This document shows, one piece after another, positions 43,825 to 55,592 of a stretch of 64,000 bases of DNA (its first letter is position 1; each line of letters opens with the position of its first letter). The DNA is taken from positions 597,001 to 661,000 of the forward strand of contig JAWQEG010000726.1 of NCBI GenBank assembly GCA_033782935.1, written 5' to 3'. Position numbers and translations under genes: made by a program. The notes under the pieces are model-generated. The model made no database searches, had not been told where the DNA came from, and was given only the letters and a program-made list of their open reading frames with translations. The DNA is from Petrolisthes cinctipes (lineage: Eukaryota > Arthropoda > Malacostraca > Decapoda > Porcellanidae).

Positions 43825-44427
43825 TCTGAGTAACTACAGCACACTATATTACAGCACTTTTTGTTGTTAATAGCTACCCGTTGTTATGTTGTCATTAAAA
43901 CAGCTGTAATTGTAATAACCAAAATTTTAAAAATAATAGTTGCCTGCAGTAATAACATGATATCTTACATGCAATGTATGCCTTTTACAGTGTACAGTAT
44001 ATTGACATATAACTAGTCTGTCATTTCATATCATATGTCAATTGTTGAGTATCGGCAGAACTTATTTGTTGCTATGATTGCTTTGTTTCCCTTACTCCAT
44101 TTCAGTGAACAGCATAATTTTTTCTTTATGGTTTATCCTACAGCTTTGTTATTACAAAATGTTTCTGTAGTACAGTACTACACTGATATTATGGGGGTAA
44201 ACATAGTGAGTAGAAAAATTAGAAGTACTTTATACACAACTAATAACTATATACAATTTACCAATAGTATTTACAGCTGTACATTATATCATAAAGACAA
44301 AGGAATATGAATCTTTAATGAAAACAAAACTATATTTAGTTTTTGCTAGATGATGGCTGTATTATACTGTGATAATAATAGTCTTACCAAACAATAACAT
44401 TTTGCAATAAAGGCAAAACAATGCATG
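43825..44427. other. Intron, exon N to exon M
   Basis: AT-rich and no gene is seen. Confidence 0.5.
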
Positions 44428-44763
44428 TTAAGAGTGTGACTGATGAAGGAAGAGATGAGCTTTGAGTGAGTCGGTTCGTGAGGATCGGTATGGACAGTGA
44501 GGGCAGCAGTAGGGCTTCTCCCCAGTGTGAGTGCGAATGTGTTTTTTCAGATTTTCCTTTGTACCAGAAGTATAGGGACAGAATGAGCAAGCAAAGGGCT
44601 TTTCTCCAGTGTGAGTGCGCACGTGTCTCTTCATATGTGTCAGAACGCCGGTAGTGTACTGACAGTAGGGACACTGGTGCATTTTGAGAGGTGTGACGGC
44701 TGCCTTCAAGTCTCGCCTCACGCTCGAGTCCCCACTCCACTGCCCGCCACTGTCCAGTCTCAC
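44428..44763 (-). CDS. Alternative terminal exon N: three C2H2 fingers
   Basis: The exon starts GTG AGA CTG GAC AGT (VRLDSGGQW) after ATCCCCAACAG and is 111 residues. Fingers lie at 31-51, 59-79 and 87-107 with TGEKP linkers. Helix residues are V,T,H,R; T,E,N,K; R,D,S,A. The lead of 30 residues has the same length as in exon M, and both finger 1 copies begin CPYCQY. Finger 1 and 2 contact residues differ between M and N, so base preference has probably diverged after duplication. Confidence 0.93.
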   Translation of the reverse strand: MRLDSGGQWSGDSSVRRDLKAAVTPLKMHQCPYCQYTTGVLTHMKRHVRTHTGEKPFACSFCPYTSGTKENLKKHIRTHTGEKPYCCPHCPYRSSRTDSLKAHLFLHQSHS

Positions 44764-44791
44764 CTGTTGGGGATGCCTAACTTACTCAGGG
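44764..44791 (-). promoter_or_regulatory. Pre-acceptor element of exon N (GTAAG type)
   Basis: It reads CCCTGAGTAAG, TTAGGC, ATCCCCAACAG on the minus strand, with GTAAG 22 nt from the junction. The part CCCTGAGTAAG is identical to exon E, 18 kb away. Confidence 0.75.
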
Positions 44792-44936
44792 CCACGCTTA
44801 ACAACCATAAACATTTATAATATAGTCGGTAATAAAATGTATCACATGTTTAATACACTTCAGGTCTATAAAGAATACTACTGTACTGTACTCTACTGAC
44901 AAAGTTAGAACTCAAACTCTGTCAGGCTGAACACTG

Positions 44937-45151
44937 TACAGTTGCCCACACATGAAGCTGGTATGCCTCGCTACTTGTGAGATAGTTACAGCAGGAAGAA
45001 AGTGAGCAAAAGTTATAGTTTGTTGACAAGCAGACAGTAATAATATTTTACTGTCTGCCTGTCAACAAACTACATCTTTTTTCACTTTCCTTTCTTTTGT
45101 AGCCACCTCACAAGTAATGAGCCATATCAGCTTCATGTGTGGCCAACTGTA
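44937..45151. mobile_element. TA-flanked fold-back, TACAGTTGCCCACACATGAA family, copy 2
   Basis: It matches 23509-23721 end to end, with ends TACAGTTGCCCACACATGAA and TTCATGTGTGGCCAACTGTA. Confidence 0.85.
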
Positions 45152-48100
45152 CATTCTTCAGTGATCTTTGAAGTAAGTGAAATGTTCAGCCCAGTTTAGA
45201 TATGAGTCTCAGCTGTCAGTTTTTCTTCTTAAATAATAAATTATATACACCTGGAGATAATAAGGATTCCTGTTACCTATGGGGACAACATAATATAACA
45301 GTACAATTCTAACAACCAAACAAGTCATATGAGCACTACTGTATTGGGGAAACAATCTACAGGTAATGTTCATATACTGTACTGTAGTTTCAAAACGGTA
45401 ATCTTCATAGAGACAAATTCAGAGTACCGTACTAAGTTAGAAGTTACCATATTTAATTAAGTACTCTCCACATTTCTTAATTATTTATTATAACTGCATT
45501 TTACTATATTTATTTTTTTATTGCTGTTTTTCACCAAGTTTCATCAACTATTAATATTGGTGTCCCGTATACAGATTATCCTTTAATTTTTTCTTTCTTT
45601 GTTGAAATTACCATTCATTTAAAACTTGATAAGCAAGTTTTCAGCACAAAACAACCCCAAGCCACAGAACAGGTTAGTAATAAAAACAAATTTACCATTT
45701 GAATTTATTACCATATTCCACCAGTCATTATAATTACAAAAAGATAATACCAACAATGTGTTTGCTTCCCTCAGTCTCCTCCCCAGTCCCCTTTTACTCC
45801 ATCAGTTACCATTGGGTATAGCTATATTTACATAACATTAACTGTGAAAAGTGGACAGCTCAAGTACCCTTCTTGGAGGAAAGGTCACCTTAATGGAGCC
45901 AATAAATCTAAGTTGACAGTTCAGTGCTTCTTAAATTTTTCTATGTGTGTATGTAGGAGCCCCTTTAGCCCGATGGATAATGGGGTTAATAATTCCAAGG
46001 GCATCAATTCGGATCTGGTCTAACCAGTGGAGAAACATTTTAATATGTGAAAGTACAGTATTAAGTCCCTACATATTAAAGTTTCCTCTATGACATGTAT
46101 GGTACAGACACTCTTTTCACATTCTCAAATATAGTTACACTCATGCAAATACTCTTCCATACATCCCCATACACTTGACATCTCCTATTCCACCTTGCTT
46201 CCACAGCCAACATGGGTAGGAATTTCCTGACTGTTACTCTGTCCATTGAGGGAGAGATTGGATCCAGGATTGAGTCATACATTTCCACTCATATGTGTTT
46301 GTGGGAGATCTAATTGAGTAAGCTTTCCCTCTCTTGACAAGACCCAAGCAGCCTAGTGTCTTGTGTATTGTCCTTCAGGAGTTCTGTCACTTATCAGATA
46401 ATTCCAATTTACATTCAAATCAGTGGTATTATGACATTATGTAGTGGACTTCCCTCACTGTCTTTCCCTCTTGCATGTGCTGTATCTTTGCCCTCTTTTG
46501 CTTTTTGAAGTGTTGGTGAATTTGTGATGTTTGTCTCATAAGTGTGTTTCTGTATTATGTGCATATAAATATTTGTAATCTTGGCCCAGTTTGACCTTGT
46601 TTAATTATATTATTTCACCTTTGTGGCATGCTATTAGTTTTTTGTTTTTGTTTTTTTCATCATTAAATTAACCCAGTAACTTGCCATCCAGGAATACATG
46701 TAGTGTACTGAACTGTCCACCTTCCACCACGAATGTTCCTAGAAATGAATTGTGATCAGAGCTGTGTCTCCCCAAGTTTCCTCTTCCCTCAAACCCCAAC
46801 ATTTCCCACTTCTATGTACAGTACCCACTCTCAGTCCCTAGTATAGTACTCCCCTCAACCTCCAATAACCTTCTATCCAAAGAGTACTATGATAATCCTC
46901 CATATTATGTCCTGGCAACACCTAAGGTTACATACAGTTCATCTTGGAACTACAGTATAGTACTGTAATCTCATAAACATTCAGGAATCCCAGCTCAGAT
47001 GAAAGCACCAACACCCATACTGTCATACTGTGTATAATTGGGATGTTCGGTCTACATTTAATTTTAAAAAATTTTCATGAGTAATAATTATTCGTGATTT
47101 ATTAATAAATCTAGTTTTTGTGTCTCCCATGTCTACATAAATTTGAAATGTAAAAAAAATCTTAAGGAATGGATAAATTATGTATAAATATAAATTAGCT
47201 GAGAGCAAGTAAAACAGAGATACCTTTACTTATACAATTTGTTCACTGTTTTATTTATTTATGCATTCTACTGTACAGTTACATTCCCAACAAATTGTTG
47301 GTCTGTTACTAGTTTTTCCTTTATTAAATTGAATTGAAGAATCCATGCCAGTCTGTATACTTGCAACACTCCACATCTGGTAGCCAAGAGAGTGTTAAGC
47401 ATCAACATACAATACAGTATTTAAACCACTCGGCCTGGTAAAGAGTTAAATCTTAGGTGCCACCTGTGTTTAGTATTTAGCAGTTTCTCAAACACATATG
47501 ATTAGTTAATTGAATACCATCTAAAATACAAGTAGCATATGTGGATGGGTATATGAGCCTCACCACCCAGCCTCCCAGGAGCAGGGAACAAAGGGATACC
47601 TTTATAATGGGCAGGCAACCCCAAGTAAAAACTTTGCTAAACAAGGCAGAAGAATTATAGCTTCTCTTCCATGGTCAACCCCTTATCAGGAATTGGCATG
47701 AGAGAGCAACACTTCTGAGTTTTCAATACTGTAAACAGAATTGATCACGGTACTACTGTACCTCTACATAATATACATTATCGTTTATCAAAAGTAATAA
47801 AGTTTAAAGTACAGTGATTTTCAGCAGATATCATGAAGTTGTACAGTACTGTATTATATTAAGGTACAGACATGGACAAAGAATGTCTCCAACAACACTT
47901 TAAGTGCTTTACTGAAAGTATGGTACAGACCAACACCTTGTGTAAAGTATTCAGTCTTGTAAAAAATTATGGTCCAAGATTTTACTGTACAATACTTGTA
48001 CAAAGTATTGTACAGTATGTATGAGGTCTTGATTTACAGTGCCATGAAGTCAAGACGTGATTAAACCCACACTATGAAACCTTGTACAGAGTTGTACTCC

Positions 48101-48449
48101 AGTAATTCATTTCAGTTTGGATGATGTGGGTTTAACCATATTGGTATAAATTATTTACTTATCATGGAATAAATAAATATGGAGTGAATAATTGATAATC
48201 TTATAAAATTACACTACACTATCTGAATAAAACAAACTTCCTTCATTCATTGACTGCATGATGATGTTTACATTTGTTTTTAATGTAATTCCACCTTACA
48301 GTAAAGCATTATACAAAACATACTTAACTAAAGTTAGCAAAATATTTATACAATTATACAATGTATTAGATACATAAACTGTACTGACATCAGACTTAGT
48401 TCAACATAATGTATGATAAGCTGGGCTGTAGACACTGAGTAAATATAAG
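45152..48449. other. Large intron stretch, exon O to exon N
   Basis: No finger-coding sequence is seen. A tRNA-like block (TAGCCCGATGGATAATGG, then AATTCGGATCTGG) near 45968-46020 could be a SINE remnant. The rest is AT-rich and unassigned. Confidence 0.5.
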
Positions 48450-48616
48450 TACAGTCGGCAGTAAAAGTCCCGTCGCCTCACTTGCTTCACCGAGGCACGC
48501 GATGTTCATAGACCCGAGATTATTAGGTGTAGAAAACGTGCATATTTCTCGAGTCCATGAACAAAGCGTGTCTCGGTGAAGTAGATGAGGCGACAGGACT
48601 TCTGCCGCCGACTGTA
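48450..48616. mobile_element. TA-flanked fold-back with TACAGTCGGC ends
   Basis: The left arm TACAGTCGGCAGTAAAAGTC and CGTCGCCTCACTTGCTTCA pair imperfectly with the right arm TGAAGTAGATGAGGCGACAG and GACTTCTGCCGCCGACTGTA. The arms exceed 50 bp. Confidence 0.85.
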
Positions 48617-48856
48617 CAGTATACTGAACTGGAATATAATGCTGAATACAGGAAGAAAGTTTGAGAAAGTTTGTTCAAGGAAGATGTGGCAATTGAATAA
48701 ATGTTTGGTAGGGGAAAACACACAACCTCAAAACAGGTGCATTGTTCTAGAGATGATGTAAAATGTTTTAACCTGACTTTGACCCTCTTCAGATATGGTA
48801 AATAATAATAATACAATACTGTACATGAAGAAGGTCCCACACAGCCCAAAACATTG

Positions 48857-49073
48857 TACAGTTGGACACATGAATGGGTGGTACAGCCCGGGTTAAAGAT
48901 ACTTGTCCCATTTGAGTAACCAGTGTCTATTATCAGGTACTTGCTTTTTATTACCATCCTCAATACTGACTTCTGCCCCTGATGTCTCCTATTTAGCACT
49001 AAGGAACTTGATATTGGCAGAAATTGACCATCTTTCACTTGGGCTGTACCACCCATTCATGTGTCCAACTGTA
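48857..49073. mobile_element. TA-flanked fold-back with TACAGTTGGACACATGAATG ends
   Basis: TACAGTTGGACACATGAATG, then GGTGGTACAGCC at the left, is perfectly complemented at the right by GGCTGTACCACC and CATTCATGTGTCCAACTGTA. The interior adds weaker symmetry. Confidence 0.9.
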
Positions 49074-49346
49074 CAAGTAAATCTCCTCTAGAACTATGCA
49101 TTTATTTTGAAGTCATGTGGGTTTTCATTATTGTTCTACATTCATATGATTGTCTATTACAAATCTAAATAACAGTTTCTTGTGGTTTATTGTTATGTGA
49201 TCAAATATTGGTAATCTTTTCAAAGAATGAAGCCTAAAATGAACTGAGTCTGGCAATACTGTAATATCTAACAGCCCAAAATCTGTTGTAGTAATCACAG
49301 TTCATAATGTCTTGTCTTCCCATATGTCCAGGTCAAGTGGAAGGCA

Positions 49347-49510
49347 TTAAGGGAGTAATTCTTTTTTGTTACATTGGAGTGCCTTGATTCCTCCAAAGTA
49401 TGCCAGGAAACAGGACACACAGATGAACAAAAATAAAGGTGTTCTGTTGCCTGGAATAGTTTGGAGGAATCATTTGCTCCAGATTTACCAACACCAAATT
49501 TCCCCCTTAA
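49347..49510. mobile_element. TTAA-flanked fold-back element, copy 2
   Basis: TTAAGGGAGTAATTC and TTGATTCCTCCAAAGTATGC at the left pair with TTTGGAGGAATCATTTGC and TTTCCCCCTTAA at the right. It is homologous to 37950-38110. Confidence 0.8.
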
Positions 49511-49562
49511 GTCATTATTGCCACTTTACCACAATGTTTGGTGTTAGTTCCCACTGTAATAA

Positions 49563-49803
49563 TTAAGGGGGTGCGGGAGTAGGGGGACAGGCTTGGGGGG
49601 GGGGTTTGGGGCTTGCGGGAATAGGGGGACAGGCTTGGGGTGGGTAGAAAGCCTGTCCCCTATTCCCGCACCCCCCTAAACCCCCACCCCCAAGCCTGTC
49701 TCCCTACTCCCGCACCCACCAAAACACCCCCAAGCCTGTCCCCTACTACCGTACCCCCCTAATACCCCCCCAAGCCTGTCCCCCAATTCCCGCACCCCCT
49801 TAA
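49563..49803. mobile_element. TTAA-flanked G/C-rich fold-back
   Basis: TTAAGGGGGTGCGGGAGTAG and GGGGACAGGCTTGGGG recur in inverted form. The right half has several CAAGCCTGTCCCCTA units and ends CGCACCCCCTTAA. It combines fold-back symmetry with a GC-rich minisatellite, unlike the AT-rich surroundings. Confidence 0.8.
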
Positions 49804-50655
49804 AAAAATTACCACAATGCTTACCTCCATGACATTGGTCTTTGAGGTGTGGTGGGTTGTACTATTGTTACCCATCATCCTGGGACACAAATGGGTTACA
49901 ACAGTTATCCCCAATAGGTGTTACCCAGTTACCCCTAACAGAATTCAAAGCAGTGATGGTGTGGTGCTAACAATGTGGCCGTCAGTAATGCTAACTTCTC
50001 TGTCATCACTTACTTAATCAATGAATGAAAAGTGATGACTCTAAATAATACTTTTTTTACGACAAATGTTGTTTATACTTATAAAAAATGAAACCAACAA
50101 GATGCCAAATGGATAGATGAATAAAATGGATGCACTAAAAATTTTGGACTATCATGGAAATTTCAGAAAGTGATCCATCATGTACTAATCCTAATTACAC
50201 TATGGTGTTCTGGTGTGTCCTTTTTTTAATTCTGTAAAGAATATTCTATCTGAGAAATGACAATTACATACCTTATAATTCTGAAGGGAAATAACATAGT
50301 ACTGTAGCACACACACACAATGTGTTATGCAATTTATGCAAAGAACTGTAAATTACAACTCAGGACTTAACATAAAATTAAATGTATTTATAGTTATCAG
50401 ATATGAATGTCTGTATATTTTATGCATTACTTGTTGATAATGAAACTACTAATAATAGACAAGGCAAAATTAAATTATCATGTGAGTCACATAAAAAGAT
50501 GTCCAAATACATTGGTACAGGAATTGTCAATGAAGGTATGGTTAAACATGGCAGACATTAGGTTACCATACTTTATCTATATTCAAATATCAATGATCCA
50601 TATAAATCTTGGAGATTTTCAGACCGTGGCCCTTCATGTACTGTACTAAATAAAA
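49804..50655. other. Intron stretch
   Basis: No gene is recognised. Confidence 0.4.
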
Positions 50656-50982
50656 TTACATTTTAGTGTTTTGATGAGTTAGTATGTGATTCCGTAAGGA
50701 GTATGATCGGGATGATCGATAAGGACAGTAAGGGCATCCATATGGCTTTTCACCAGTGTGAGTCCTTATGTGTGTCTTAAGATTTTCCTTAGCTGAACAT
50801 CTGTAGGAACAATGGGGACAAGCAAAGGGCTTCTCCCCAGTGTGTGTCCGTACGTGTTTTGTTATATTGGTATAAATATGTGTGGAGTATTGACAGAAAG
50901 GACACTGATGGGTCTTACTGGTGGCAGCGACCGTGTGGCCACCTCCTCCGTCCTCTCTCCTCCAGCCCCACTCCAGCCCCAC
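50656..50982 (-). CDS. Alternative terminal exon O: three C2H2 fingers
   Basis: The exon starts GTG GGG CTG GAG (VGLEWGWRR) after CATCCTCTACAG and is 108 residues. Fingers are at 27-47, 55-75 and 83-103, and the tail is only QNTKM. Helix residues are I,T,N,K; A,E,N,T; R,Y,S,N. Finger 1 (CPFCQYSTH) and finger 3 (YRSSRSYSLRNH) group it with M and N. Finger 2 ([20 protein letters not shown]) is close to that of L and M. The pre-acceptor block here is the best match to the consensus. Confidence 0.93.
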   Translation of the reverse strand: MGLEWGWRREDGGGGHTVAATSKTHQCPFCQYSTHIYTNITKHVRTHTGEKPFACPHCSYRCSAKENLKTHIRTHTGEKPYGCPYCPYRSSRSYSLRNHILTHQNTKM

Positions 50983-51008
50983 CTGTAGAGGATGCCCAGC
51001 TTACTAGG
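50983..51008 (-). promoter_or_regulatory. Pre-acceptor element of exon O (GTAAG type)
   Basis: It reads CCTAGTAAG, CTGGGC, ATCCTCTACAG on the minus strand, with GTAAG 22 nt from the junction and GTAAC directly upstream. Confidence 0.8.
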
Positions 51009-53221
51009 GTTACTTAGGAAGGCATCCCATATTAACTGTAACTTTAATTAAGCCTCAATAGCCCTTTACATGCTTCACTGTCTTGTTAACCAGCCATAGA
51101 AATGGTTCTCCAAAAGTCAAGATATCAGTGATATTATATAACTTGTGAATTAGTATTGGATGGAAGAGGCTGTCAAAGTATATATTAAAAAGTGTCCAAT
51201 CCTAGTAATGCCAATAACATAAAAGCAGCTTTCAAATGGAAGCAAAAAATAAAGTTTATTACAATATTTAATAAATTAATCCATGACTAAAATTGTATGC
51301 AATAAAATATAATAAAAGATGAGAGCAACACACCAAAAATATGTTATGATTTTATATTCTATGATTAAAGTGACATGCAATATTTACTGTAAAAAGATGA
51401 CTGACTGTACTCTTATCCTGAATTACATATCTCTTGTTGGAAGCTAGACAAACACAATTCATTGCATCAGAAACTAGTTTGCGATGATTGTAAATACTAA
51501 AATTAAATTTATCCAAATATTTTTGATAGATACCATCGCACAAAATTCCTACATTTTCATCTATTCATGATTATTCACTCATACCTACTTCTTAAAAGTT
51601 TGTGTTGTGTTGGTTTCAGTCAGTAGTAATAATTATCTGGTAATGAAGAATGGCTTAAAGGACCATTTTTCTCCAAGACTAGAACACCACACCTCACTTA
51701 GATGACCATATTTTACCCTTATATAAATTTGAATCACAGTTTATTCATATACAACGAAAAATACCATTTTGAAAACAAGCACGTAGAGCAAACCCTGGGG
51801 TAAGTATTGTTTGTATAATATAATATAACAGTTTAGAACATTCATCACCAATGTTACCAGCCTACCATTATGCTCATAAGTGTTCCATTTCACCTTCTGA
51901 ATAGGTTCTAATCCAAGTTCTAACAAAAGCTTCTTCACAAAAAATTATGTTGGTTTACAGCAGCATCGAATATTCTTATTTTTTTGTCTCATGTTGCAGA
52001 TGACTCTTTACTCATGAGTAGCAGTAGGTTATTTCCCAACAACATCCACCAGTGTCTCACAGCCACAACCCTTCCCTTGACTTATGAAACATTTCCTCTT
52101 CAGTTTATCCCTGACATTTCCCCACACCAAGATATTCCATGCATGTTCAGCACAAAAGGTTTCCATGATATGTTGTATTTACTCCTCAACTCAAATAAAT
52201 ATCAATTGTTATGGTAAACAAAAATATATTCCTGGTAGGTATGACGGGAATGTTATCAATCAATCACTGACCATTCATAGTTGGCTACCTATTGTCCTGA
52301 CCCAAAAATATACATTAATGTCCTGGCACCAGGCATGTAGCATTAAATCATTTAAAAAAAATTGTATGCTTACATTAATGGAACTAATGTATCAATATCA
52401 AAGAGAGTTTCATTGAAATTCTTACGATATATATGCCTTAATTCGTATGTTTTTGCCATTTATGTATTTAAGTGCGATAGTTTTTAGGTTGTAATGGTTT
52501 TGGACAAGCAACAAATTACTTACATTTAAAAGTTTTTAATTGTGTGAGGAATAAGGTACATAATAGAATGTGTAATCCAAGCACTAAGCTGGCATGAGTT
52601 TGACCACAACCAATTGTAAAAGTACTTTATATGAACCACTTTTTATGGCTGAATGGTAAGAGTTTTGACACTCCGGGACAAAGCCAGGAGTGAATAGACT
52701 CAAATTCTGGCCTTGACGTGTGGGTCTTATGCTATGTACTGTAATTGTTACGGTAGAGAATTGATTACTGGTGGAGAGTTAACCTCATAGGAAATGAATT
52801 CACTAAGGTTATTCTACCCTGTTATTCATCTCAGCAGAAGGATTATGATGCAGTAAATATTTAAATATGGAGGATATAAGTACAGGTGTTTCAAAATTAA
52901 AGTCTTCACAATTATATTAATGCTTATTTTATTACTAGTGTACAGTACATACCTTGTGTACTGAAACATGATTAAAATAAAACTTACATAATTTTCTAGA
53001 ACATCTTATCTAGCTATGAGGAAATGTGAACTTCACAGTAAGTTCAGGAATCATGAAGAACTTAAAATGTCAATCCTTTTATCGAGTACAAATACCATTA
53101 AAGATCAGTAATTGTCATTTTAAAACTTATCACAAATTTATAATCCATGGACATACAAAAAAATGAACCCTGTAATCTACTGCATTGCTACAAGTGAGAA
53201 CATTGAGTATGTGTGAGAGAG
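51009..53221. other. Intron, exon P to exon O
   Basis: AT-rich. A tRNA-like block near 52645-52715 (GGCTGAATGGTAAGAGT, then GACTCAAATTCTGGCC) may be a SINE remnant. No gene is seen. Confidence 0.5.
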
Positions 53222-53554
53222 CTAGGAGGAATGATGGGTCCAAACATGCCCCTTGAGCGTGTCTTTACGATTAGATCGGTAAGGACAGAGGTTACAGGCA
53301 TATGGCTTTTCTCCAGTGTGAGTCAGTACGTGTCTTCTGATGTGGTCTTTTTTTGAGGTTGAGTATTGGCAGTGAGGACAAAGGAAGGGTCTGTCGCCCA
53401 CATGAGCACGCATGTGTTCAATCATGCGGGAAGTGACACTGGTGGAGTAAGAACAATGTGGGCATTGGTGTGTCTTGATGCTGCCTCCGCTCTCCTTCCC
53501 TGTCACCTTGGCTCCTCCCTCGTCTGTCACTTGACCATCACCGTTCAGCCTCAC
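53222..53554 (-). CDS. Alternative terminal exon P: three C2H2 fingers
   Basis: The exon starts GTG AGG CTG AAC (VRLNGDGQV) after CCTCTACAG and is 110 residues. Fingers are at 31-51, 59-79 and 87-107. The first linker is degenerate (VGDRP instead of TGEKP), which may alter spacing of fingers 1 and 2 on DNA. The second is TGEKP. Helix residues are V,S,R,E; K,D,H,R; R,D,T,G. These are the most divergent contacts in the array. The tail is HHSS. Confidence 0.92.
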   Translation of the reverse strand: MRLNGDGQVTDEGGAKVTGKESGGSIKTHQCPHCSYSTSVTSRMIEHMRAHVGDRPFLCPHCQYSTSKKDHIRRHVLTHTGEKPYACNLCPYRSNRKDTLKGHVWTHHSS

Positions 53555-53580
53555 CTGTAGAGGAGGCCATCTTACTTATC
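53555..53580 (-). promoter_or_regulatory. Pre-acceptor element of exon P (GTAAG type)
   Basis: It reads GATAAGTAAG, ATGGC, CTCCTCTACAG on the minus strand, with GTAAG 21 nt from the junction. Confidence 0.7.
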
Positions 53581-54618
53581 AATCCATGGAAATGACCTTA
53601 GCACAAATATAAAAATTACAGTAAATACTAGACTTAGAAAACTAATGCTGTTAATTTTCTTCATGATTCCATCATACAGTATTACACTGCCTGTAACTAA
53701 CAAACAAAAAATACACACTCTTATTAAACTGAATTACAAAATTTCTTTCTGTACCCAATAAATTTCAATAATTTGCTTCTGTATAAAAATGTACAGTATT
53801 AATGTAATCATGAACAGTGTTGTACAATACAGTCTTAATTACTGTAATTCTTGTTGGTTACTTAAGTGACAACTAAAAGTGTACATGACCCTCTCTAATT
53901 TTAGTATTGTAACTGCATTTTCATTTAAAATGCAAGAAGAAATTTTTCATACAACTTTTCAGTTACTGTACTTCTATACATGTACATATTCCCCTTTGGA
54001 CCCAAGCCACTCCCTTTTGATTCTATAACTTTCCCTCCTTTCCTTGTGTTTCCTTTATGCTTGCTGGCCCTCCTTTCTCTTTTCCAGAAGGGCATTGATT
54101 TACTAATGGGAATTGGGACCCCTTCTTGATGGTTGTCATATATGTACTTAGTTTGGTTCATACGGGTGGAATCGTCCTAAGGGCATTTTGGATACCATTC
54201 CCTAGGACATGCATCCCTCCCTGCCTTTATTTTTTTTTATTTTTTTTGTATATTCCTCATTCATGTTAACGTTATCCTCGTTTGTTGCCGTTGATCCCTC
54301 AGTTGTTATTGTTATTCATTCCATATGTTTACCTGTTTATATTTCTTCTTACATGTGGTATTACTTGTGTTTGTACTTGCCATTTATTATATTGTGATCT
54401 ATGTTCCATGTGCCTGTCTCCTTTGTATTTCAGTTTTCCATTATCATCTTAAGTGCTGTACTGTACATACTTTATTTCATTTTCAGTCCATCAACTATTT
54501 TAAAAGTGATTTATTTTGGTGTCACATTACAGTACAGTATAATGATTGATATAGCAAAACTTTCAGTACTGTGCAACATATATTCTTCATGTTTTATATA
54601 TTTTCACAAATCTATACA
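53581..54618. other. Intron, exon Q to exon P
   Basis: No gene is recognised. A pyrimidine-rich stretch lies at about 53990-54330. Confidence 0.5.
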
Positions 54619-54942
54619 CTATTTTTGGTGAGTCAGTAAATGAGTATTTAGATTGCTCTTCTGTGCAGAACGATATGAGCAAAGATAGCAAGCAAATGGT
54701 TTCTCTCCAGTATGAATACGAACATGCGACTTCAGATTTTCTTTTTGAGTGGCTCGAAATGGACAGTGTGGACAGGCAAAGGGTTTCTCTCCGGTATGTG
54801 AGCGAACATGATTCATCAAATTGGTTGAAGTTGAAGCGATGTAGAAACAGTAGGGACATTGGCGCATCCTGGGAGTGAGGCTGTGTTCAGGTGCCAGGAG
54901 CTCTTCCCAGCCTGGCCGTGGACCCCTGGCACTCACACCCAC
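54619..54942 (-). CDS. Alternative terminal exon Q: three C2H2 fingers
   Basis: The exon starts GTG GGT GTG AGT after CACCCCACAG and is 107 residues. The lead is VSARGPRPGWEELLAPEH. Fingers are at 29-49, 57-77 and 85-105, and the protein ends two residues later. Helix residues are T,T,N,N; Q,E,N,S; Q,S,N,T. Finger 1 carries Ile-Ala-Ser where others have Tyr-x-Thr (CFYIAS). The pre-acceptor block is partial (GAGAGTAATGGGCATACC). Confidence 0.92.
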   Translation of the reverse strand: MGVSARGPRPGWEELLAPEHSLTPRMRQCPYCFYIASTSTNLMNHVRSHTGEKPFACPHCPFRATQKENLKSHVRIHTGEKPFACYLCSYRSAQKSNLNTHLLTHQK

Positions 54943-55592
54943 CTGTGGGGTGGTATGCCCATTACTCTCAAGTAAAACATAGATTGTTTTATTTCACATA
55001 CCACCCAGTTCAGAAGGTACTGTACCTATGCTGTTACACCTTGCCATACATACAGTACTACCAAGTCGGTGTGTAGTTTTTTTTTCTTTCTTTTTCTTTC
55101 TTTTTTGTGTGTGTGTGTGTGTGTGATTAAGCTACCCCAAGAACTTACTTTACTGAATGTACAATCTAATATATCAGTCAATCAGTATAATTAATACTGC
55201 ACTGTAGTTACTAAGTACTGTACTTTAAAATATTCATTCTACAACGGAATGATATGGTAAATGAGATTACAGTATCTATAATGTACCGTAATTTAACAAA
55301 ATTAAACTTATGTACCTCTACCACAGATACAAACGATGTCTGCTAATGAACAACATTGAATTAAAACACTGGGATAGTTGATCAATGTTCATGGACAAAA
55401 CCTATTTCTTAAATTTCTCCCTCCGTCAACTGCTCATATATTGCAGTGACCAAATAACTGGTGTTAAAAACAAAAGAAAAAAAGAAAATTTTTATCCATT
55501 GTTCAGATTATCAAAACTATTGTGTATAATAACAATACAGTAAAGAGCTAATCATAACAGTAAACATACTACATCATTCATTTCATATGAAA
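54943..55592. other. Intron, exon R to exon Q
   Basis: Contains (GT)n at about 55107-55125 in a T-rich tract. No gene is seen. Confidence 0.5.

Noticed and set aside
43464..43844. Upstream in-frame ATGs extending exons D, I and M
   Set aside because: The extensions run through the acceptor AG and the conserved pre-acceptor block and encode no domain. They are intronic read-through.
46088..46288. 66-codon minus-strand frame starting MEMYDSILDPISPSMDRV
   Set aside because: No family is recognised, it is isolated in a large intron, and its length is within chance expectation.
48523..49056. 177-codon minus-strand open frame
   Set aside because: It spans two fold-back elements and intron, with no domain and no conserved start. 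It is taken as chance.
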